Positions 10,669-22,729 of a stretch of 64,000 bases of DNA are shown piece after piece. The notes under the pieces were generated by a model. It searched no databases. It saw nothing but the letters and a program-made list of their open reading frames with translations, and was not told the DNA's origin. Each line of letters begins with the position of its first letter. Position 1 is the first letter of the stretch. Position numbers and translations under genes: made by a program. The stretch is from Doryteuthis pealeii (taxonomy: Eukaryota; Mollusca; Cephalopoda; Myopsida; Loliginidae). The stretch is taken from the NCBI GenBank assembly GCA_023376005.1, contig CM042179.1, positions 19,432,419-19,496,418 of the forward strand, written 5' to 3'.

Positions 10669-10738
10669 CTTTTTCCTTTATAGTTCCAAGATGAGGAACC
10701 ATAGAAAAATGTACAAAGTCAGGTGCATAACCCATGTC
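10669..10738 (-). CDS. Candidate internal coding exon, unknown gene
   Basis: On the minus strand an acceptor (TTCTTACAG) precedes a 70-nt open stretch that ends in AAAAAG followed by a GTAAAT donor. Only one of three frames is open. It reads DMGYAPDFVHFSMVPHLGT then IKEK, entering in phase 0 and leaving in phase 1. The residue composition is unusually protein-like for this AT-rich window, which otherwise yields mostly K/N/I/F-rich noise. I do not recognise the family. It could belong to the secreted-protein gene starting at 50.6 kb on the same strand. That exon leaves in phase 1, however, so an intervening exon would be needed, and I found none. Chance occurrence is possible because the exon is short. 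Confidence 0.5.
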
Positions 10739-12121
10739 CTGTAAGAAATTAGATTAACATTTTTAAAAAAGTAATCAAAATGTCTCAAAAGGTTTTATAT
10801 ATTATATTATATATTATTTCAAATGTTCATAGTAATTGTTAAAATCTGATATCAATGAAATTGTATACAAAATGATCACCATTGTAATGTTGATATATAA
10901 TTGTATAAAATGTATGTGTGTATATTTGCTAATTCTTTTTTATTATTAGTAATAAGCCTATAAAATTTTCTCACAGTTAATAACTTAATACAGATTCTTC
11001 ATAAATATAGATGTATAATTAGCTAATTCAATAAAATATGGGTAATTAAAAAAAAAAGAAGCAAAATACATTTTTTAATAAACCTTTTCCTATAAATGTA
11101 AACTCAGCATTGTTTGGAATTGGTTTATAGCAAAAATTATTTTAATCTCGCAAAAATATTAGCAAAAATGGCAGAAAATTTAAGTGCTCCAGGCTTGAAC
11201 AGAGGTCTGTCATCAAATTTTTGGTAGCTGAAAAGTGTAAACCATGTGAAATTTACAGAAGAATGAGTGATGTGTATGGAGGAGCATGATTTAATAAAAA
11301 AATGTTTGCCACTATGAGTCTGAGTTGAAAAGACAATCTAAGCGTAGTGATCAGTTGAAAAGGTACAATTGTAAACAATAATTCTTATTGCCAACTCCTT
11401 AAGCAAAATTCACCTTATATATTAAATGATCCTTGCACATATAGATAATTTTGCTGGAACATATCTTGTATTTTATTGAAAAAGAACAAAGGTTATTGTT
11501 TATATAATATACACCAGCCCAACTATTTGAACAAGTTGATAATCGAATAGACTTTTTATTTTTATTCTTAGTACCATTGACAAGATGAGAAAAATTCATA
11601 AAAAATTGAAAATATATTCAAAATAACTAAAAAGCTGTTCTATCAAGCAACAATTAAACAATCTCCTGCTGAGGGGGGGGGGGGCTTGATTTGACCTTTG
11701 GCCCAACAATGACACTTCACAACATTGAGTGAATATCAGATTTTATTAAACTTAAACAATATTTTTCAAACAATTAACAATTTTCATCAAAACAATGATA
11801 TTATTTTTCTATTTGGAACTTATTACAAAGCTGCATGATAAACAATAAATTTATAAAAATTTATTTTCAAGATATAAAAATTATTATTGTACAAAAACAT
11901 ATGTCACAAAAAGTTATGTAAATAATTGCTGAAAACAATTGTAGTAATTAGAAAACTTGGGAATTCAAAATTTCAGCATTGTGGGTTTTGATTTGGCCCA
12001 GAATATTTTTGATTTGTTCATAGAATCATTCTGATTCCAAAATGGTATGATATGTTGGTCTACGGCTTCTAGCAGTAAAGTTAGGACACACTGACATTCA
12101 CATATATTATTAGAGATAACT
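10739..12121. other. AT-rich interval, nothing recognised
   Basis: Contains a G run near 11,676. No coding or repeat family is assigned. Confidence 0.4.
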
Positions 12122-12355
12122 AGTAGCTAGGGAAGGCTAGGGGAGTAAACCCTGAATACAAATCAGGAGCTGGAGTCCCTAGGGTGGTGTGATGCTGAAA
12201 TCCAGCAGCAGTGTGGAGAGGGGGGATTTACTGCTTGGGCAACAGCTTATCCTCCATATCAGCCCACCCAGACTACGTAGTTCCAATAAAAAAAATGGGA
12301 CACTACTCCATCGTCTCTCACAGATGGAAGGATGCCAACAACCAACAAGTAGCTA
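12122..12355 (+). mobile_element. Short LINE-derived retroposon with target-site duplication
   Basis: The direct repeat AGTAGCTA flanks the element on both sides (12,122-12,129 and 12,348-12,355). The first part (gggagtaaaccctgaa..., tgcttgggcaac, cctccat) matches the untranslated leader of the LINE at 31,928-32,150, with a gap of roughly 75 bp. The last part, from 'gacactactccatcg' to 'ggatgccaacaacc', matches that LINE's 3' end at 32,801-32,846. The whole coding region is absent. This looks like a non-autonomous head-plus-tail derivative retroposed as its own unit of about 218 bp. Confidence 0.72.
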
Positions 12356-13770
12356 AGAAATATTTTCAATTCCTGATAGCAGCTATATAAAAAATGCTTT
12401 ACTGGTAGATTTTTTTCAAATTCATAAGTGAATGTTCTTGTGTATAAAAGGTTATAGGAAAAATTTGATAGAAAAAGTAATGGAAAAAAGTCACAAAATA
12501 TATGGAAAACATAAAACATGGAATGTGTTGCTGAAAAGTAAAAAAAAAATAAAGTAAAAAAAAATAAAAACATTAAATCTTTGTATAAGTAGAGAGTATT
12601 TATTATTTTTACTCTTTGTGAGTTTTTTACATCAGTTCTAATTGGTGGTGTTTTCACTGAAGTATGAGTGATAGCAAATCTTCTCATCCCAGACTCGTCT
12701 AAGTATTCTGGCTGATATTAACAACACTAATAATAATACAGTTTTATTTCTTAAAAAAAACAAAAAAACAACATATTTATAACTTGTGTACTGCTCAATG
12801 GAAGGATCAAATTTACTTATGAAAAACATAATCTATTCTATTAATGTAACTTTCAAAGGTTTTGGCTTTTTGTGTTTTTTTATTGTGATTTTATCTTTTG
12901 TTTTTTATTTCTGTGCATGTGTGGATCACCAATACTAATATTCAGTTAAAATATATTTTGATCATCCCAACATGAAAATTATTGTCAGTAACAAACGAGG
13001 TTGAAAAACCTGCTACAATGGACTCTCATGATATACGAAGCATACTAATGGGAAAATCAAATTATGGTGGAAGTGTATTAAAAGATCTAGTAATCATGGC
13101 CAGAACAGGATGATAAGAAAGAAAAAAAAATCCAGAGATAGGCCAGCCTCATAACTATGTCCCTGATGAGATATAAAATGATCATGTTAAATTATGTAAT
13201 TGAATGAAAGATCAAGCAATATGTGAGACAAGCTAATTTAAATCCATAGCCATAATGTAATCCAATGTAATGATGATGTATACAGACTTATACTCTCTTT
13301 TGGTACTTGAAAGCAAACTCTGCATAACGAATAACCAATTTATATTTGTATTATATTTTCTAAAAGATCTAAGTGAACTTTCTATTGAGTTTATTTGGAC
13401 AGTTGACCCTAATGCTATGGTATTTTTGCTATATGAATATAAAAAAAATGGCATTATAGTATTTGGTATCAATCATAACCTCGGACATCTTGTTAGCATT
13501 GGTACTTTATATATAGACTAGAAGTGGTTACTCTGCCTCAATTGGGTAGAGGGGGTGGGGAAAACTCTGGTGTATTGATTAGTTTACTTTTGAGATTTAC
13601 AAATGCTGGACATTTTAAATTAGAATTTTATTGCTATTTCTATGTATATTTTAATTTTTAAATATCTTTGAATATAAATCAAATTTTTACACAAAAAGCA
13701 AGTACCAGTGATATTCAATGTGTATATAAATATTTACTTTGTAGTTTATTATTTTATTTTCATAGTTTCA
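12356..13770. other. AT-rich interval, nothing recognised
   Basis: Overlapping short frames on both strands at 13,233-13,521 mirror each other and carry no family motif. Confidence 0.4.
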
Positions 13771-13771
13771 T

Positions 13772-13818
13772 CCGGACATACATACATACACACCAAATAC
13801 CCTTTATATATGTATAGA
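13772..13818 (+). repeat. Repeat family F end, copy 2
   Basis: Reverse complement of 5,518-5,562 (landmark 'catacatacacaccaaata'). Confidence 0.55.
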
Positions 13819-13819
13819 T

Positions 13820-14640
13820 GGTAAATTTGAAATAGTTCCCAAATATATTTAAATCATTTTATTATCTATATGTCGTTTGATGATAAAGCTATTACTTCAG
13901 TTGCATACTCTTCTTCCAAACAAAACTCATGCCACTGATGAAAAACAATTTCAGGCTATAGTTGATATGCATGTAGACCTAATCTATGATATTAATGGGT
14001 ACACAGTGAGGACTGACTTTGAATATAGTATATTCAGAGCAATGCACACACACACGGCCAAAACATTGGAATTTGAGTTTTTAGGCAGTATGCCTTGCAG
14101 TAAAATCCTTATAAGTTTGAAGCTAAACATCATATTACAGTCAAACTTATATCCTTAAATAGCAAATAAATAGATCTTTAATTTGGTGCAATTGATTTAT
14201 AAAATAATCTCTGTAGTTATTATTTGATAACAAAATAAAAACTGGTGTATTGCTCACTTTAGCTCATTTAGATGTGAATCAGTTTTTTGATGCCGTCTGT
14301 AGTGATACTTCAAAATAATATTCTGGTGAAACTCCTTAGAATATTGTTGTGTAATTTTCTGACAAAATAGAACATGAATATACCTTAAATTTGATATGTA
14401 ATATAAGGCAAATATATAATTAAATAATTCAATTGTAACCAGTTAAAGTTTACCATAAAAGTTTCAAAAATAAATTAATATATTACTTTTTATCATGCTA
14501 ATGTTGGTTAATAATGTTTTTCTCTTTTGATATAACTGTTGTGAAAGAATATTTATAAACTTTACTGGAATTTTCGTTTGAATTTGGGAAAATTTCAGAG
14601 TTGAAGCAAATTTTTGTGGCTGCCAGTAGTGACCCCCTCA
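13820..14640. other. AT-rich interval with an unrecognised 93-codon frame
   Basis: The plus-strand frame 13,877-14,158 has mixed composition but no motif, no ribosome or splice context and no second copy. I cannot support calling it a gene. Confidence 0.35.
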
Positions 14641-14644
14641 TTTC

Positions 14645-15560
14645 AAAATACAATTCTCCAAAATATATTAAGAATAATAATTCTGAAACTTTCTAATTTA
14701 ACGGACAATATGCTTCTTTTTCGTTTATCATGCTCATTTTGAACAAATAGTCTTGAAGTTTGCACTATTGTAATTTTACTTCCACGGGTCCTAGAAACAA
14801 CAAAAAGAGGACCTTTTTGTACTTCCAGGTGTCTTCTAATTGAGTGCAAAATTTCAAGAATATTGATAAAGATTAGCCACTTAGATTTTCCAAAGAAATG
14901 TAGTGTAAAATGTATTCTCGGAAAAAAATTCCTATCACGCATTTTCAGTTGTTTGAAGAAAAATACATTTTTAACTTGCTGTAAAAAATTATTCAATTAA
15001 TAAAAACACATACAAATTACATATTTAGAGAGATTTTTATATCCGAAAATCACGTAAATCCGAGTTTTTTTTCTTCAAAATCCAAAGTTTCAGAGCAAAT
15101 CCGAATGGCAAAGCAATCTTTAAATTTCATAAATTTTATAGGAAAATAATTTTTAAACTCTCTAATTTTATGGACATAGTGCTTTTTTTTTGCTTCTCTT
15201 ATATTTTTTAAACAAATAGCCTTGAACTTGCCCTCTCATATTTTCATTTCCATGGGTCCTAGAAACACAAAAGAAAGACCCTGTCTGTACTTTCAGGTGT
15301 CTTCTATTTGAGTGCAAAATTTCAAGAATATTGATAAAGATTAGCCACTTTGATTTTGAAAAACAAAACAGCGTGTAAAATTTATCCTAAAAAAAAAAAC
15401 TGGTCATATTTTTGTTTTCAGCTGTTCGACTGAAAATACGGTTTTAACTCGCTGTAAAAAATAATTAAATTGATGAAAACCGATAAAAGTTATATATTTA
15501 GAAAGATTACTCTATTCTCTTTCCAACCATATACATTTTTTAAAGATTGGTTAAGAAATA
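14645..15560 (+). repeat. Dispersed repeat family C, two tandem copies
   Basis: The unit at about 14,655-15,050 recurs at about 15,150-15,560. Shared landmarks are 'caaaatttcaagaatattga', 'gggtcctagaaaca' and 'ctgtaaaaaatta'. More diverged parts occur at 34,430-34,960 and 49,660-50,420. Non-coding. Confidence 0.75.
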
Positions 15561-15695
15561 CTCGAGAAATTGCAAATTTAACTGATTATGGTCACAAATT
15601 TGAAAATGTCAGCGTTTTTCAGCTAAATGCTTGTAATGCTACTATATGATAAAATGGGTTCAGTGTTTGTTGAGTGAGCAAGTTGAAGAATACAG

Positions 15696-16030
15696 TTGGG
15701 ACAATCATATAGGTACTAGGGATTGATATGACCAGCTGATTGATCAGATGGGGCTTCTCTGACCACCTGTCTAGCTCAAGTAAGGGCTGAAGTAAAACTT
15801 TTAGAATTCAGCTATGAATTAAGGCTGAAGTAGAGTGTTGCATGTCAGGAGACCACTTAGTACCTTAGTACATGGACTGTTCAGCGACCATAATCCTGCC
15901 CTTAGGCATTATGGGTCACCACCCATGGCCAAGAGGTGGCACCATTGATTGTGAAGGGTCTTATCCCTATGCAGGGATGCAGTCATATTCTATAACCCCA
16001 GCTGATAGGGTAGTTTGTCTATTGAATGGA
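15696..16030 (+). repeat. Dispersed repeat family A, copy 2
   Basis: Contains 'gggacaatcatataggta', 'catggactgttcagc', 'gggtcaccacccatgg' and the downstream 'tgcagtcatattctat', in the same order as the other copies. A short internal duplication around 'ggctgaagta' is present. Confidence 0.75.
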
Positions 16031-17647
16031 CTTTCACTTAGGTGATGATGAGTAAAAGAATTCATGCAATATGAGAACCAGAAATCTTGTATAGACATAA
16101 ATTATTTTTAGCTTTATATAATAAATAGTTGAGGAATATCAATTTTTAATACTGCTTAATAATTTATTTTCATTTTTAATTATAACTTGTATATAGTTGA
16201 ATTTGACATTTGACATGTAATCCAACATGGAGCTGTTAAAGATTCATAGTTCCTGCTCCTCTTCAGACAACCTAATACCAAAGGATCAAAGTCAAGTATT
16301 AAGGAAAATAAAATAATTTTATTAGAATAGAAGAATCAGCAACTACAAATGATTTTCCACCAAAAATTTGTGTGGTTGCTGATAATTTTTCTCACAAAAT
16401 GTCATTTGAAAAACTAAAAGAAAAATTTGGAAAAATACTTAGCATTGACAACCTGACAAAACATCTAGACAGAAGTGTATAAGGCAACCAGGAACAAACC
16501 AAGTTCTTTTAAATAAAACCAACTGTCAATTTTTTTAATATGAAAATGAATAGGAATGGTGTAAAAAACTCGGCAGACCACAACAGAATAAATTATTGAC
16601 TGCAACATCTACATAGTTCCATTTTATTCTCTATATTGAAAATTAATACTATGTTAATTTTCATTTGTCTTCAGTGACAGCTATATATGAAAGGGTGACT
16701 TTTGGTGTCCGATATCCTGATTTTTACTTCTAATTGTTTAAAGTAGTAGAGAAATTCCAAATTTGGTACAGATAAAAAATCTGAATTACTCAGCAACTGT
16801 TCAATGAATTTTAAATATTCAAAAAGCGTTTTCCTTTTTTCAATGAGCTCTATCCTAAAAGAAATAACTTTTATATACATTACATAAAAAAATTTTTTTA
16901 CATCAAATAAAAAAAAAATTAAGTGTACATGGCTACTGTTATTGCACTATTTAACAATCCATAAGATTCAGGAATTGAAAACACAGAATAATATCAATAC
17001 TGTGTTTTGTTTATTTTGTAACATAATTGTTGTACTATCATTTTCTTTTTCTTTAGAAGGAATGAAATCTTAAAACTGTCATTCCACAAGATTCACCAAG
17101 GGGTCACTCATCTACTTTGATTGTACTCCTATTTGTGATTCCTTTTGACTGGTTAAGCAACCACATACCTCTGAGAATGCATCATATTCAACACTTTTCT
17201 GCAACACTTCACATACAGAATATACAGAGTGGTACCATGAACAATAATGCTAATACCACCAACAGCATTGGTAAAGAGTTGAATAAGTGTTCATCAGTTT
17301 TGTTGGTCACTTATCTGGTATATCATTAAATTGTTTTAGCATAAAATGGTGACAGTATTATTATCCAATAAGATGCTGTGGCAAGTTATCTTAAAAAAAC
17401 AGTTTGTTGACATTATGTGCAGCTACAATAACACCTTCACAATTTGTGAGTTGTTCTACAGAAGGATTGTAGTAGGTTCTTTTTTTTTTGTCATATCATT
17501 TGTCTTTTTCATTCATATTTTATAAGTTTTTACATTAACATATCATTTTATCATAGCCAGAAGTCAAAGCTGTGACTTTTTCCTAGTTAGAATTATGATT
17601 TTTAAAAACTTCAAACAGGCACAAATAGATTTAATGTTAGTTGTAAA
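16031..17647. other. Unassigned interval
   Basis: AT-rich. Frames at 16,671-16,880 (minus) and 17,117-17,329 (plus) show no recognisable domain. Confidence 0.4.
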
Positions 17648-17893
17648 AGTTGTCAGGTTGTCCTAAAGTCGGTACCAGGCAATCTGTGAGGGAGTCTAAC
17701 CCCTTTTCACTAGTGCTAGACCAAGGAGATTATTTTGGTGTCTGAGTTAGAGTGCCACATCTACCATCAGCTCTTTACTTTACCACACAGATCCCTATGC
17801 TACTCATACGCTGAGTTGACGAGGGCCGGTATTGAACTAGGGACCTTTTGGTTTCTAGCCGAATGCTCTACCAACTGAGCTAGCCTGGTCCTA
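17648..17893 (-). mobile_element. tRNA-derived SINE, copy 2
   Basis: The minus strand shows the head GGACCAGGCTAGCTCAGTTG (A box) and a B-box-like GTTCAATACC about 50 bases on, both near-canonical for a tRNA-like promoter. The body matches the copies at 4,005 and 18,825. Confidence 0.9.
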
Positions 17894-18304
17894 TGTTAAT
17901 GTTAGTTTGACATAATCATTTGTATGGAATAAAAAAACATGAGAATATGAATTAAAAGAATGTAAAGATTGAATATCAATAAGACTGGTGGAACACAGTG
18001 ATAACCAAATAAGTCTAACTCTTAACTCATGTGCTATTTGGTCTGGACTGGGGATGAAGTTTAAGGTTAATGAGAGTAACAAGGATTTAAAATTTGCTTA
18101 TAAAATTTTAAACTAATCTGAGAAAAATGAAGTGATAATAAATGTTTTAATCATCCAACATTTGACCAAGATATTTTTTTTCTAATCAGTTACTATCTTA
18201 CAAAAAAAAAACTAGTACCTTGTCACCTGTTAAAAAAAAATCATAATTACAAAATAATTTCTGTAATAGTTCATAAAATGTGTTAGCTTATGAATGTATT
18301 TAAA
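17894..18304. other. AT-rich spacer, nothing recognised
   Basis: No signal seen beyond short A/T runs. Confidence 0.4.
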
Positions 18305-18390
18305 AACGACAGCATATTCAAAGTGCTCTTCCTTTAAAAACAAAACTGAATAGTTTTATTAAAGAGCACTAAGTTAAATGCTGTCATGAA
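18305..18390. repeat. Hairpin-like inverted repeat
   Basis: Imperfect arms of about 35 bp: CGACAGCAT...AAAGTGCTCTT against AAGAGCACT...ATGCTGTC. It is probably a short MITE remnant. Confidence 0.65.
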
Positions 18391-18824
18391 TGATGTAATT
18401 AAAGTAAATGGCAGCAGGATACAATCAACTGGTGACATTTGGATAATACAAAATCAACAGTATACTACATATACTGCAGATATCTACAAGTGAACATTTT
18501 TCCAACCAAGATTATTAGTATCTATTTAAGTTGCAATGCATAGAATGAAAGAAAAGTAGATAATACATATATAAAAGTAGAAAATACGCTGAACAGTTGG
18601 AAACTTCTAGAAGTTCTTTTCATATATCAAAATAATTGAGGCAATGTATTTTTGTATTTTTTATCTAATGATTCAGATCAACTGATTAATTCTTTGTTTG
18701 CATGTAACTGATTTGAAGCATTTTTGACAAAAATACAATTCTTTGTATTTTTAATCAAGTTTTATTTGGATAACGATTGGGTAGTTGGGTTGATTTACAT
18801 TGAGTATATAAAAAAAAAAAAGTA
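18391..18824. other. AT-rich spacer, nothing recognised
   Basis: No signal seen. Confidence 0.4.
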
Positions 18825-19072
18825 AAGTCGTCGGGGTGGTTAAAAGTCGGTATTAGCCAATCAGTGAGGGAGTCTATCCCCTTTTCACTAGCACTAGACC
18901 AAAGGGATTGTTTTTGCATCTGAAGTGGTGCACCACACCTACCATCAACTCCTTACTTTACTGCACAGATACCAGTGCTACTCATACGCTGAGTTGGCAA
19001 AGGCCTGTATCAAACAAGGAACCTTGTGATTCCTAGCCGAACGCTCTACCAACTGAGCTAAACCAGTTCTAT
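18825..19072 (-). mobile_element. tRNA-derived SINE, copy 3
   Basis: Minus-strand A box TTAGCTCAGTTGGTAGAGCG, the best preserved in the window. The body is colinear with the copies at 4,005 and 17,648. An A-rich run adjoins its left (3') end at 18,811-18,823. Confidence 0.9.
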
Positions 19073-19452
19073 GATTTCAATTGGTTTAACTGAATGGTTA
19101 ATTATTTTATACACTTATTTTAGATCCATGGATTCAAAATACAATGTGTCATCAAAAAAGGATTGAAATTTTGAATTTTAACATTTAGAATTTAAATGAA
19201 GCCATGTCCATAGCTGAACAACTTAGATAATAAAGTGATGATAGGAATTTAGTGCCAATTTGAAAAAGAAAAATTACAAATCCAGTGTAGATACTTTTTG
19301 AACAAAAGTTTTGGTGAAACAGAGGATTGTGCAAGTGCAACTTATCCCTCCAAACTCATCAGATTCTCAGGTCCATGTGACTTTTTTTTGTTTCCTAAAT
19401 TGAAAATTCAACTTAAGAGTAAGATTTGAGAACATGGATATTAAAAGAAATA

Positions 19453-19530
19453 CAATAGTACTTGTAGTGTAATGGTTATTGTCGTAGGAAATGGACATGG
19501 CAATCAGAGTTCAAATCTTGGATGAAACTG
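19453..19530 (+). pseudogene. tRNA-like sequence or head of another SINE
   Basis: Reads CTTGTAGTGTAATGGTTA (A-box region of Gln/Glu/Asp-type tRNAs) and, about 40 bases later, GAGTTCAAATC (B box) in normal tRNA spacing. The acceptor and anticodon arms do not pair cleanly and the 3' half is followed by unrelated sequence. It is therefore a pseudo-tRNA or a second SINE family's promoter, not a working tRNA gene. Confidence 0.55.
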
Positions 19531-20570
19531 TTTGCCTTTCACATAACACTAATACCCTTGGGAGTAATTCTGTGTCAAATTATTTAGGCCATGTTGCCCA
19601 TTTCAATTTTTCTGAAATTTTCTCCAGTTGTGGACTATGTTAAAGTTAGACAATCCCCAAAATTTGAGCTTCTAATTATAAGAATTGGCCAAGTTACGTC
19701 AATTTTTAGCACTCCAAATTGGGAGGATGGGAGGAAATTGTGAACTTTTGTAATCTATTTTTGTCTGGGATCTAGAGCTTCCCTATTCCTAAAAATTGGT
19801 TTACAAAAGCTTTCTGATCTGAAGAATCCAGAAATGCTATTAAAAATGTCTCAAAACTAACAAATTCTAAGTTATTAATGATTTCTGACTTTTTCATAGT
19901 AAGATCTATAGGTGGGAAAATTCTGATGTGGCATTGCATCTATGACAAAAAAAAATGTATTATTATCATTTTACATATATTGAACATTATTTGTACCAAA
20001 AAGATAGTTTGCTTTTTGCTCAGAACTGAAGCTACAACATCAGTTAAAATTTTGTACTTTTATGTTTTTTTTTTTTTTTTTCACCATTCAGCCATTGAAT
20101 AAGGTCTATATGGAGTAAAATAACTGTCATAGTGCAATAGGAATGATCAAGATTATGTTGGTGGTTGGATATACTTGAAATAATATAGAAACAATACATT
20201 TCCCTTGTATCAATCATATTGCCTGTAAAATTCTAACAATATACAAAGCTAAATATCGGCATCACCTTTCATTATGGAATTGAAAATTTGAAGATAACAA
20301 TATACAAATAAAACAGATGTTTATCTATTTGTCATTCAATGATTGTTTGTCAAACTTTTTTACTCTCTGAAATTTGGAAAGGAAACTAAATATGTAATGA
20401 GATTTATTTTAGCTGATTTCTGTACATTTTTTAAATTGATATATTTTTTTATATATTTCTTACCTAAAAATTTCTTAATTTAAAAAAATTTTTCTAGACT
20501 GTTTGCCTACCAGTCTGCTGTACTATTTTACCCATAGCTGAGGGACATGAACATTCAGTGTTTATGTGAA
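19531..20570. other. AT-rich interval, nothing recognised
   Basis: A 74-codon frame at 19,878 is composition noise. Confidence 0.4.
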
Positions 20571-20571
20571 T

Positions 20572-20609
<38 letters not shown>
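20571..20609. repeat. (CA)n(TA)n microsatellite
   Basis: Compound tract flanking the hAT-like element on its left. Confidence 0.9.
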
Positions 20610-20871
20610 GTATGTATTAGAGTTGGGCGGTTTGTCAATTTTGATTTCGGTATTGATTTTGTTTTTTTCCCCCTTGATACCATGATTTTTTGGTTCAGAT
20701 TTGGTTTTTAATTTAGTATTTTTTCTTTCTATGAATGCCATTCATTGTTTTGTGTAATGATGATTAGTAGGTATATGCAATTTTACTAAAAGAAGGTAAT
20801 AATTTTTTTTTAAATGATTGAAATTTAAAACAATTACAAAAATCAGGGAATTGTTCAATTTTAATGAAATT

Positions 20872-21125
20872 GGGACAATCATATAGGTGCTAGGACTTGA
20901 TGTGATCAGCCGATTGATTGGAAGGGGCCTCTCTGATTATATGTCTCGCCTAAGTAAGGGAGTGTTGCATGTCATGGACTGCTCAGCCACCCTTAAGCAT
21001 CACAGGTCACCACCCACAACCAACATGTGGCCCTGTTGGGATGAATTTTACCCCTCTACAGAGGTGCAGTCGATGTATTTTACAGCCCCAGCCGACAGGG
21101 TGAACTGTTTTAATGAGTTGATTAT
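20872..21125 (+). repeat. Dispersed repeat family A, copy 3
   Basis: Same landmarks as copy 2 (gggacaatcatataggtgct ... gcatcacaggtcaccacc ... gaggtgcagtcgatgtatt). The open frame through it is incidental. Confidence 0.8.
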
Positions 21126-21715
21126 TGTCAACAGACAGCCTTATAAAAATGATATGATTGAATCACAAACTTGACCTACATCATTATGGAAATAATGGCA
21201 AAATTCAACTAAATGTTACCTCAATTTTCTTAACAAATTTTGAAAGAATTAAAACAATTTAAAAAAAAACAACCCAAAAACAATGATTAATTTTGTTATT
21301 TATTATTGAAAATTCCATTAAAAACCCAGATTCCATCAAAGGTTAATGATTCCGTGAATCCAGAAAATTGGACCTTTAAATATCTAATCATTAGGAATAT
21401 CAAAATATGGACATAAAACTCATTACAAAGAAGAACGTAACTTAAATTTTCAAACATGTTTTGGGTCTTGAAATTTTTTAATTTTTAATTTTTTATTTTC
21501 ATGATTTGGTCTTCTGGATTTAGGTTTCTAGAAATGTAAAAATTACAAACTGGAATTTTAAAAAAAAATCAAATAACATTTTTTTCAATAAAATAACCTA
21601 TTCATTTTAAAATTAAGTCATTAATAAGTAAAGTTCTGGAAATTTCATCAAAGTTAGACAATTAAAATTGAAAAAAAAAACAAAACTTAAGACCTTCTTT
21701 TTGTAAAATTGCACA

Positions 21716-21862
21716 TCTTATAATGGAGATTTGGTGTGTGTCTTTCTGTAACTGAAACTACGTCACTGCTTACATCACAATACCCTCAGGAATTGTGTAA
21801 GTTTATGAATGAGTATTTGATCTATAGTCAAAATCACTAATACATAGAAAAGAATAAATCTT
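21716..21862 (+). repeat. Dispersed repeat family G, copy 1
   Basis: About 140 bp shared with 30,756-30,890: 'ataatggagatttggtgt', 'ctcaggaattgtgtaagttt', 'aatacatagaa'. Confidence 0.7.
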
Positions 21863-22620
21863 ATCTATTAATGAGATCTCTATGAAAATCCATGTTATAT
21901 TTGCCTCAAAACAGCCCATGTTATTAATGCGTTTAAAATCCTGCAATGTGTCTTATATATCACTAAGAATTAAAGGTTTACATAATATATGGTGTGGTTA
22001 ATTTGCATACTAGTTTTAACAAAACCATGTTTCATAAATAATTACTTGGTGTTATTGATCTCTAATATTATTGTTTTATTCTCCAATGTATTAAAATCAA
22101 TCCTATGAATGATTTTATATAGAAAACAATTAAGATATAATTAGAATAAGTTTAATCTTTTATAAGCATTCTTATTTAATTTTGTTAGGTCTTTTTAAAT
22201 ATTTAACTTAGATAACTGAAACAAATAGATTTCAGACATCATGTCATATTCCCCCATCTTTTTTTATTTGAAAATATTCTATGCTAAAATATGAAATAGA
22301 TTTTCTAAGTGTCATATCTGTCTATTTCCTTTTTTTTTTCTATTTATCTTGTAAACAAATAGATTTCACAGTTATTTTCTAAAAAATAGTCAATTAAATG
22401 TTTTTATCATATTTTTGTTCAACCTTTTCCTACAATAGTATAAATGTTGATAAAATTGAGTTTTATTAAAATGTGAAAGTCTTTTTAAACCAGGTCTTCT
22501 TGGATATGGTAGTTCAGTAGTAATAGCACTACAACTCGGTTTCATAAATATTTCAGTACTATATCATGGTATGAAGATAAAAACGAAAAAATGCAGTTTT
22601 TCAGTTAAACCGCCCATCTC

Positions 22621-22682
<62 letters not shown>
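22621..22682. repeat. (TA)n(CA)n microsatellite
   Basis: About 60 bp; flanks the right end of the hAT-like element. Confidence 0.92.
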
Positions 22683-22683
<1 letters not shown>

Positions 22684-22729
22684 ATGCAATTATAATTCCT
22701 GTTATTCATGTATGAATCAGGACTTATTC

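Larger units (their letters stand above)
20618..22620. mobile_element. Possible hAT-like non-autonomous element
   Basis: The left end TAGAGTTGGGCGGTTT and the right end AAACCGCCCATCTCA are imperfect inverted repeats about 2.0 kb apart. TAGAG/TG-type termini are common in hAT transposons. Both ends abut TA/CA microsatellites, which hides any target-site duplication. The interior has no transposase; it holds family A copy 3 (20,872) and a family G copy (21,716). A composite of unrelated repeats is an alternative. Confidence 0.45.

Noticed and set aside
12259..12687. 142-codon minus-strand frame, the longest apart from the 159-codon LINE frame
   Set aside because: It runs antisense through the LINE-derived retroposon and an A-rich tract; no motif.
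13877..14158. 93-codon plus-strand gene
   Set aside because: No recognisable domain, no splice or promoter context and AT-driven composition.
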